Below, one piece after another: positions 58,288-64,000 of a DNA stretch of 64,000 nucleotides. Position numbers and translations under genes: made by a program. The stretch's first letter is position 1. Every line of letters begins with the position of its first letter. Source of the stretch: Psychrobacter sp. 28M-43 (GTDB taxonomy: Bacteria > Pseudomonadota > Gammaproteobacteria > Pseudomonadales > Moraxellaceae). The stretch covers positions 744,001-808,000 of the forward strand of contig NZ_CP061739.1 in NCBI RefSeq assembly GCF_014770435.1, written 5' to 3'. A model generated the notes under the pieces. That model saw nothing but the letters and a program-made list of their open reading frames with translations. It was not told the DNA's origin and ran no database searches.

Positions 58288-59604
58288 ATGGCCTCTGAAG
58301 TGTTTTTATCGATACAGAGCATAATCAGTCGATTGAAAACCAGTCACTTTGTACGAGATGTGGCCATGGTTGGAGGCGGTATTGCTGCTGGTCAGGCAAT
58401 CGCTATGGTCTTTATGCCGTTTCTTACCAGATTATATAGTCCTGAAGATTTTGGTATCGCTGCCGCATTTACCGCAGTCATTAGTATTATCACTCCGATT
58501 GCGACCATGGGTTATGCCAATGCTATTGTGATGCCTGATAACGATGAGGATGCCGCTGCCATTATCAGATTGTCTGTATTGCTCAGCTTGTTTATAGCGG
58601 CTATAGCGTTCATCGCTGTCTATTTCGGCAATGTTTATTTGGCACGATGGACGGGTATGGAAAGTGCACCATACATGTTGTATCTCATACCGTTGACGCT
58701 ATTGGCCGGCGCGTTTCTATCTGTTGCTGATCAGTCTGCTATCAGAGTAGGTTTGTTCAAAGCCAAGGCTCGTGCTTATGTAGAGAGCAAGTTTGTGACA
58801 GATATCAGTAAGTTAGTAGGGGGTATGTGGGCCCCCTCTAGTATGTTGCTTATTTTATTAACGATAGCAGGACAGCTCACGAATTTTATGATGCAGATGC
58901 TTCGGGTGCCTAGGATTGGTATATTAAATGTCCGAAACTGGTTTGGCACGGTTGGTATCCGTAACGCTGCTATATCGCAGCGTGACTTTGCCATATACCG
59001 TATGCCGCAAAGTATGCTTAATGCTGCTTCAGTAGGGCTGCCAACTATCTTGTTAGCATCACTATTTAATGCTTCTTCTGCTGGGCAGTATTCATTGGCT
59101 GTTCTTGTGCTCGGCGCACCAGCGATGTTATTAGGGCAAGCTGTTGGAGAGGTTTTTTATCCTAAGATTACGCGTGCGATCACAGCAAAGTCACCAGAAG
59201 CTTATCAATTTTTATTAAAAGTAACGGTAATTCTATTAGTAGTTGGTATTGTTCCCTTCGGTACAGTGTTCGTTTTTGGCGATTATCTTTTTTCTTTAGT
59301 GTTTGGCGCAGAGTGGGCATTAGCAGGGAGTTATTCGCAGTGGCTTTCTATTTGGCTTTTGACCAGCTTGGTATCGGGTGCGAGTACTGCAGCATTGCCA
59401 GCATTACGTTTGCAGCGCTTTCTTTTGATTAGAGAGATTTTTGCAGTGATATTTCGTGCTGCAGCGCTGTATATAGGTTTTTACGTTTTTGAGTCAGATA
59501 TGGTAGCCATTGCCCTGTTCTCATTTGTTGGGGTCTTGCTTAGCTTATCTATCGTTTATGTCGCTTTTCGGCGTCTTGTTCATATCCATAAAGTGCCGCA
59601 GTAG
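58288..59604 (+). CDS. Wzx-type oligosaccharide flippase
   Basis: Translocates lipid-linked repeat units across the inner membrane. A 438-residue protein with about 12 helices; the N-terminus VAMVGGGIAAGQAIAMVFMP followed by RLYSPEDFGIAAAF is typical of the polysaccharide-biosynthesis (MATE-like) family. It lies in a Wza/Wzc-type locus, which supports the role. There is an 80-bp AT-rich gap before it. The specific substrate is unknown. Confidence 0.88.
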   Translation: MASEVFLSIQSIISRLKTSHFVRDVAMVGGGIAAGQAIAMVFMPFLTRLYSPEDFGIAAAFTAVISIITPIATMGYANAIVMPDNDEDAAAIIRLSVLLSLFIAAIAFIAVYFGNVYLARWTGMESAPYMLYLIPLTLLAGAFLSVADQSAIRVGLFKAKARAYVESKFVTDISKLVGGMWAPSSMLLILLTIAGQLTNFMMQMLRVPRIGILNVRNWFGTVGIRNAAISQRDFAIYRMPQSMLNAASVGLPTILLASLFNASSAGQYSLAVLVLGAPAMLLGQAVGEVFYPKITRAITAKSPEAYQFLLKVTVILLVVGIVPFGTVFVFGDYLFSLVFGAEWALAGSYSQWLSIWLLTSLVSGASTAALPALRLQRFLLIREIFAVIFRAAALYIGFYVFESDMVAIALFSFVGVLLSLSIVYVAFRRLVHIHKVPQ

Positions 59605-59673
59605 GTAAATGTTTTGACTGCGTTGGATGGCACAAAGGATATGCATTAGAAGTCTCAACTCAAGAGGCTCACT

Positions 59674-60690
59674 ATGATTTCAGTTATTATCGCCGCATTT
59701 AATGCCGCTGCTACTATTGATCGTTGTATTAGTAGTATTGACGTTGCGAAAAAGAACCATGAGATTGAATTGATCATTATTGACGATGGTTCTGATGATG
59801 AAACTGCTAGGTTATTGCACAAGTGGGAAAGTGATAAGACATGGATTACGGTGCAATATCAAAAAAATGGGGGCGTGGCAGATGCTCGTAATACTGGGCT
59901 TGATATCGCAACCGGCAACTACATCGTTTTTATAGATGCGGACGACACTATCGACGATTGGTATTTTGACTTTGTGATTGCACAAACGGTTGATCGGGAT
60001 ATCGAGATGTTGGCGTTTGGTCATAAGCGCATCATGCTAAATGGCGATGTGCTCGAGCGACGTAACATTACAGCAGAATATTCACGGCAAGACATTAAAA
60101 TGCTACAGCTGAGAGTGACAGAGAATAGAAATATATATTGGTATGTAACTACCAAGGTTTATAGCAAAAGCCTGATAGCGGATTTGCGGTTTAATTGTGA
60201 CATAAAACTTGGTGAAGACGGTATCTTTAATATTGAGTGCTTGGGTAAATCGAACCATTTATCTGTCGTACCCGACTGTCCCTATAACTACTATGAAAAT
60301 GTTACTTCGATGACGAGTTTGCAATATAAGCCAGGGCTACTCGAGTCTATAGAAGCAGACTATAACGCTAGAGCCAAGATACATGACTGGTCTATCAGTG
60401 CTGCTGAGAGGCAAATACTGCTATCAGATTTCGCCCGTAGTTATATCGAGCATATGCTGCCATATTTACTCAATAATTTGGCTCATATTCAGATGAGAAA
60501 ACGCCATGCAGAGTTGATAAAAATACGCCAGTCTTTCGTTTATCAGAACTGTTTACCGCACTATCATCAACGACATCCAGCACGCGGTATTCGTATCTTG
60601 ATTTCATGTTTTTCACGACGTTGGTATGTGATGACATTGGCTTTTTTGCAGCTATCTTGGTCTAAAGCAAAGGTAAAAAGACATGTTTAA
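59674..60690 (+). CDS. Glycosyltransferase family 2
   Basis: Cytoplasmic GT-A enzyme that adds one sugar to the lipid-linked unit. The N-terminal 110 residues have VIIAAFNAAATIDRCI, IIIDDGSDDET, GGVADARNTGLD and the metal-binding FIDADD. The C-terminal 200 residues are family-variable. AGAGG lies seven bases before the ATG. It overlaps the next gene by eight bases. Donor and acceptor unknown. Confidence 0.9.
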   Translation: MISVIIAAFNAAATIDRCISSIDVAKKNHEIELIIIDDGSDDETARLLHKWESDKTWITVQYQKNGGVADARNTGLDIATGNYIVFIDADDTIDDWYFDFVIAQTVDRDIEMLAFGHKRIMLNGDVLERRNITAEYSRQDIKMLQLRVTENRNIYWYVTTKVYSKSLIADLRFNCDIKLGEDGIFNIECLGKSNHLSVVPDCPYNYYENVTSMTSLQYKPGLLESIEADYNARAKIHDWSISAAERQILLSDFARSYIEHMLPYLLNNLAHIQMRKRHAELIKIRQSFVYQNCLPHYHQRHPARGIRILISCFSRRWYVMTLAFLQLSWSKAKVKRHV

Positions 60691-61873
60691 TATTGATTTG
60701 TTTCCTCAGGCTTTAAAAAGTGACGAACATGGACAGACCCGTTCTTGTTTGCTGAAACAAACAACCATGGGTGAAAGTGTCACTGAGCAAGAGTTGTGGT
60801 TTACATATCCTATCAATCTACCCATGCCAGAAGACGAAGATTGCGACTCTTATTTGTTAGCCACATTGTTGCCTGCGATGCATCTACGTGCGGCTATTCG
60901 GGTTCATGGCAGTGTGTCCCACGAGCTATTAGCTAATCTGACAGAACTACAGTATGTTTGGAATAAATGGTTACCAGAGCGTTATTTTGTGATTGATATA
61001 CAAGTTGATCGTATTAGAGAGTGCGACGTACAAGTAGATGGTGCGATTGCTGCATTTTCTGGTGGCGTGGATGCTCAATTTACCGCTTATCGTCATGCGA
61101 CAGGCAGAGCAGGATATGCCATGCGAGATATTAAGGCAGGGGTTTTTGTGCATGGCTTTGATATACCTTTAGATGATACAGAAGGTTTTGATAGTGCTGT
61201 AGAGATAGCGACCGAAGTACTTTCTGATATTAATGTTGATCTACTGCCGGTTAAGACGAATGTTCGAGTATTGTGGTCTATCGATTGGGAAGAATATCAC
61301 GCGGCTGCCATTGCTTCCGTTCTATGTGGATTGAAACGATATGCAGGCACTGGACTCATCGGTAGTGGCGATTCTTATGATGTATTACTTACTCCATGGG
61401 GATCACATCCCATAACAGATCCATTATTGAGCTGTGGCAATTTTAGAATTATTCATGATGGTGCAGGGTTTCGTCGATCTGAGAAGTTAATCATTCTTTC
61501 AAATTGGTCTATAGGCATACGAAACCTACGTGTTTGCTGGGCTGGTAATAAGCATGATAGAAACTGCGGTCACTGTGAAAAATGTGTACGAACTCGACTG
61601 AATCTCTTACTTGCAGGTGTTGATAACCCTACTTGTTTTGACACTCCGATAGAGTCGTCACTTTTCAGGTTCATGGTTCTGAAAAGTAAAGCTGTACGCA
61701 TAGACTGGTCTCTAATTCGTCAAGAAATGATTGAAACGGGCAGGGGTCTTGAGTGGCTTCCGTACATTGAAAAAGTACTCAAACGTAAGTCATCTCCAAA
61801 ATTGAGTAGGTTGTTTCCTCTTGGGTCAAAGCGTCGCATGTGGGTAAAAAAAATATTAATGAGAAATAAATAA
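60683..61873 (+). CDS. PP-loop ATPase-like protein in a polysaccharide locus
   Basis: A 396-residue protein I cannot name. It has a PP-loop motif SGGVD (residues 126-130) as in ATP pyrophosphatases (QueC, asparagine synthase and tRNA-thiolation types) and a CxxCxxC cluster NCGHCEKC (C295, C298, C301) that may bind zinc, as in QueC-like proteins. No signal or membrane segment. It overlaps the upstream glycosyltransferase and precedes a pyruvyltransferase, so it probably modifies a sugar or its precursor (amidation or adenylation is an inference). Confidence 0.8.
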   Translation: MFNIDLFPQALKSDEHGQTRSCLLKQTTMGESVTEQELWFTYPINLPMPEDEDCDSYLLATLLPAMHLRAAIRVHGSVSHELLANLTELQYVWNKWLPERYFVIDIQVDRIRECDVQVDGAIAAFSGGVDAQFTAYRHATGRAGYAMRDIKAGVFVHGFDIPLDDTEGFDSAVEIATEVLSDINVDLLPVKTNVRVLWSIDWEEYHAAAIASVLCGLKRYAGTGLIGSGDSYDVLLTPWGSHPITDPLLSCGNFRIIHDGAGFRRSEKLIILSNWSIGIRNLRVCWAGNKHDRNCGHCEKCVRTRLNLLLAGVDNPTCFDTPIESSLFRFMVLKSKAVRIDWSLIRQEMIETGRGLEWLPYIEKVLKRKSSPKLSRLFPLGSKRRMWVKKILMRNK

Positions 61874-61886
61874 GGGAGTGTCAAAA

Positions 61887-62969
61887 ATGAATACTACCGC
61901 CATAAAAAAGCTCATACCACTTAGACTAAAAAAACACTTAGTTACTTATATGGGCGCGCGAGATTTCCCCTTGCCTAGTAGTAATCGATGCTTCATTTTT
62001 CTGGCGGCTGACTACGGCAATATTGGTGATATTGCTATCTCTTACGCTCAAAAGCAATACTTGCAACATGTGATGACCAATTATGAAGTTGTCAGTGTTC
62101 CTATTAGCCAAACCAGATTGGTGCTTAATTCGATTAAACAACGAATACAACAGAGAGATATTGTCACTATTATTGGGGGAGGCAATATGGGTAGCTCGTA
62201 TCCTGATATTGAAGAGCTGCGCCAATTAGTTATCAATACATTTCCTACAAATCGCGTTGTGTGTTTTCCTCAGACCTTGGATTGGAGTGATTCTGCTAAG
62301 TCTAAGCGAGCATTGCATCGTATCGTAAAGGTCTACGCCAAGCACCCAGATATACACATTTTCGCTAGAGAGTCGATGACAGCGGCCAAACTCACCAAGC
62401 TTTTTGCTGAGTATAGTAATGTCCATGTTGGTCTTGTGCCAGATATCGTTATGAGTGCAAACGCAGCAGTACTTGGGACGACAAATGACATAGAGTCTTC
62501 AACTATTCTGCGATGCTTACGAGATGACAAGGAAGCTGCTCTATCCACTGAACAATACGGCTTTATAGATAAAGCCTTAGCAGATACTGGTTATCAGATT
62601 GAAAAGACAGATACTCATGCTGGCGGCTCTCAATTGGACGAAGCACATTGCAAAAAATTACTGACTGACAAGCTTAGCCAGTTTCGTGCTGCAAAATTGG
62701 TCGTGACAGACCGCCTACATGGCATGATTTTATGTTTACTATCGGGTACACCTTGCTTGGTATTGCCGAACTCCAATCATAAGATAAGACAAACGCAGTT
62801 AGACTGGTTACGTAATCATCCAAGACTTGTGTTTTTAGAATTAGATGAGGTTGCTGAGATTTCGAAACATATCGACAAACTGCTATCTCTGTCTCATGGC
62901 ACCATGAATGAGTCACCCGTTCATATCAATGAATACCATGAGTTAGAAAAATCGGTGGTTATGATATGA
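61887..62969 (+). CDS. Polysaccharide pyruvyltransferase family protein
   Basis: Transfers a pyruvyl ketal from phosphoenolpyruvate to a sugar of the polymer in family members. In 360 residues: LAADYGNIGDIAIS near the N-terminus, IIGGGNMG, FPQTLDW, VPDIVMS and the C-terminal VTDRLHGMILCLLSGTPCLVLPN, all characteristic of this family (GT-B fold). A GTG nine bases earlier is possible, but AGGGAG fits this ATG. The last four bases overlap the next gene. Confidence 0.88.
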   Translation: MNTTAIKKLIPLRLKKHLVTYMGARDFPLPSSNRCFIFLAADYGNIGDIAISYAQKQYLQHVMTNYEVVSVPISQTRLVLNSIKQRIQQRDIVTIIGGGNMGSSYPDIEELRQLVINTFPTNRVVCFPQTLDWSDSAKSKRALHRIVKVYAKHPDIHIFARESMTAAKLTKLFAEYSNVHVGLVPDIVMSANAAVLGTTNDIESSTILRCLRDDKEAALSTEQYGFIDKALADTGYQIEKTDTHAGGSQLDEAHCKKLLTDKLSQFRAAKLVVTDRLHGMILCLLSGTPCLVLPNSNHKIRQTQLDWLRNHPRLVFLELDEVAEISKHIDKLLSLSHGTMNESPVHINEYHELEKSVVMI

Positions 62970-64000
62970 CTAGCCTAGCAGAGCCATTGGTGAGCATTAT
63001 CGTGCCAGTATACAACGTCGCGTTATATATCGACGCGTGCTTAGAATCTATCAAGCAGCAAACGTATAAGAATATTGAAATCATTGTCGTTGAAGATTGC
63101 TCTACTGATAATTCAAAACAAGCGCTTGCCTTACATCTCACAGATAAGCGTATAAGAGTCATTCAACATAATGAAAACAGCGGCCTTTCTGCTGCTCGCA
63201 ATACTGGTATTAAATCTGCAGTAGGCGATTATATGATGTTCGTGGATTCCGATGACATTGTAGATACTCGCTTAGTAGCAGCTTGTGTAGATTGCGCTCT
63301 CACTACCAATGCAGAAGTAGTGACATATGGTTTTGTACCGTTCAAAGAGGGAGCGGCAAAGAATAAACTACCGTATCCAGCTGCTAGCTTGGCATTCGAG
63401 GCAACCAAGATAGACGATTCGTATTTTAGCTTACCGCATTTTGCATGGCTAAAATTTATTAAATCCAGTGTCGTGCAAACGGCTTCTCTAAGTTTTCCAG
63501 TGGGTTTGTATTACGAGGATTGGCCTTTCCATTGGCATCTTGGCTTATCTACTAAGGCTAGATATCAGTTGCTTATTAATTTTTACCTGTATAGACAGCG
63601 AGGCACGTCGATTACGGGTTCAACAGATAAAAAGCTATTAGACCTATTTATCATTCATTCAGAAGTCATGAGTCTAGTAGAAGACTATCAAGCGGATGAC
63701 GTTAAAAAAATACTTGCCAATAAAATCAGACAAAGTCATTGGAGCATTCTCACCCGTATAGATAATGAGTATTTAGCAAGAGCATTAGCACAAGCTAAAA
63801 AAGCAGATAAAGCGCTACGATTAAAAGGTTATCAGAACAATTTGACGTTAAGAAATATAGTAATCAGCAATATAGTACGTATGCCAAGCCAAATCGCGCT
63901 GCCTATAATGCAGGTGCTTCGTCAAGCATTAAAGAAAGAAACAAGGTTAAAAGGAAGTAAATTGGAAATAGTTACGAGAAGCAAAGTTGGCTTTATGTTT
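62966..64000 (+). CDS. Glycosyltransferase family 2 (partial, runs off the window)
   Basis: The ATG overlaps the pyruvyltransferase stop (ATGATATGA). The frame is open for the 345 codons to the window edge. The N-terminus shows VSIIVPVYNVALYIDACL, IIVVEDCSTDNS, NSGLSAARNTGI and FVDSDD, the family-2 donor-site motifs. The C-terminal end, and perhaps a second domain, lies beyond the window. Confidence 0.9.
   Translation, partial: MTSLAEPLVSIIVPVYNVALYIDACLESIKQQTYKNIEIIVVEDCSTDNSKQALALHLTDKRIRVIQHNENSGLSAARNTGIKSAVGDYMMFVDSDDIVDTRLVAACVDCALTTNAEVVTYGFVPFKEGAAKNKLPYPAASLAFEATKIDDSYFSLPHFAWLKFIKSSVVQTASLSFPVGLYYEDWPFHWHLGLSTKARYQLLINFYLYRQRGTSITGSTDKKLLDLFIIHSEVMSLVEDYQADDVKKILANKIRQSHWSILTRIDNEYLARALAQAKKADKALRLKGYQNNLTLRNIVISNIVRMPSQIALPIMQVLRQALKKETRLKGSKLEIVTRSKVGFMF

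Overview
The window is a contiguous piece of a gammaproteobacterial chromosome, most probably Psychrobacter or a close relative in the Moraxellaceae. This is inferred from a fused nuoCD gene, a dut-phosphomannomutase-argB order, moderately AT-rich composition and family-level resemblance of most proteins; no database search was possible. I see no rRNA, tRNA, prophage, insertion sequence or CRISPR array.

Layout. 25-7241 (minus strand): argB, a phosphomannomutase/phosphoglucomutase, dut, the magnesium transporter mgtE and the helicase rep, with an 8-bp tandem array just behind mgtE. 8070-24446 (plus): a complete 13-gene nuoA-N operon for respiratory complex I. It ends at a strong terminator and carries two 20-bp repeat arrays, one before nuoA and one between nuoB and nuoCD. 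24642-34340: ferredoxin-NADP reductase, an unknown protein, a TonB-like protein, an MscS channel, ybeY, a PhoH-like ATPase and two ubiquinone-pathway hydroxylases. 34345-35256: a LysO-type lysine exporter.

35522-41156 is the most unusual metabolic block. It has one long protein joining a CDP-alcohol phosphatidyltransferase-like domain, an alpha/beta hydrolase and a methyltransferase, followed by a patatin-like protein, an SDR oxidoreductase and, convergently, a CdsA-type CTP:phosphatidate cytidylyltransferase. The composition resembles the uncharacterised ynbABCD genes of E. coli. Several canonical catalytic residues are substituted in the transferase and patatin domains.

41278-46812 is a self-contained NAD de novo synthesis regulon: nadB and nadA on the minus strand, a divergent NrtR-type repressor, then nadC. 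A perfect palindrome lies between nadA and nrtR, and a 16-bp exact copy of its core overlaps a good promoter before nadC. These are very probably the repressor's operators.

47115-51942: a MarC membrane protein, a LysE/ArgO exporter, three tandem paralogous genes of unknown function (one with an EF-hand/dockerin-like loop inserted) and the pseudouridine synthase rluB. 52524 to the window edge is an exopolysaccharide or capsule locus of the Wzx/Wzy type: wza-like exporter, wzc-like tyrosine kinase, membrane-bound UDP-sugar 4,6-dehydratase, flippase, two family-2 glycosyltransferases (the last cut by the window end), a PP-loop ATPase-like protein with a CxxCxxC motif, and a pyruvyltransferase. 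No wzb phosphatase or wzy polymerase is present inside the window.
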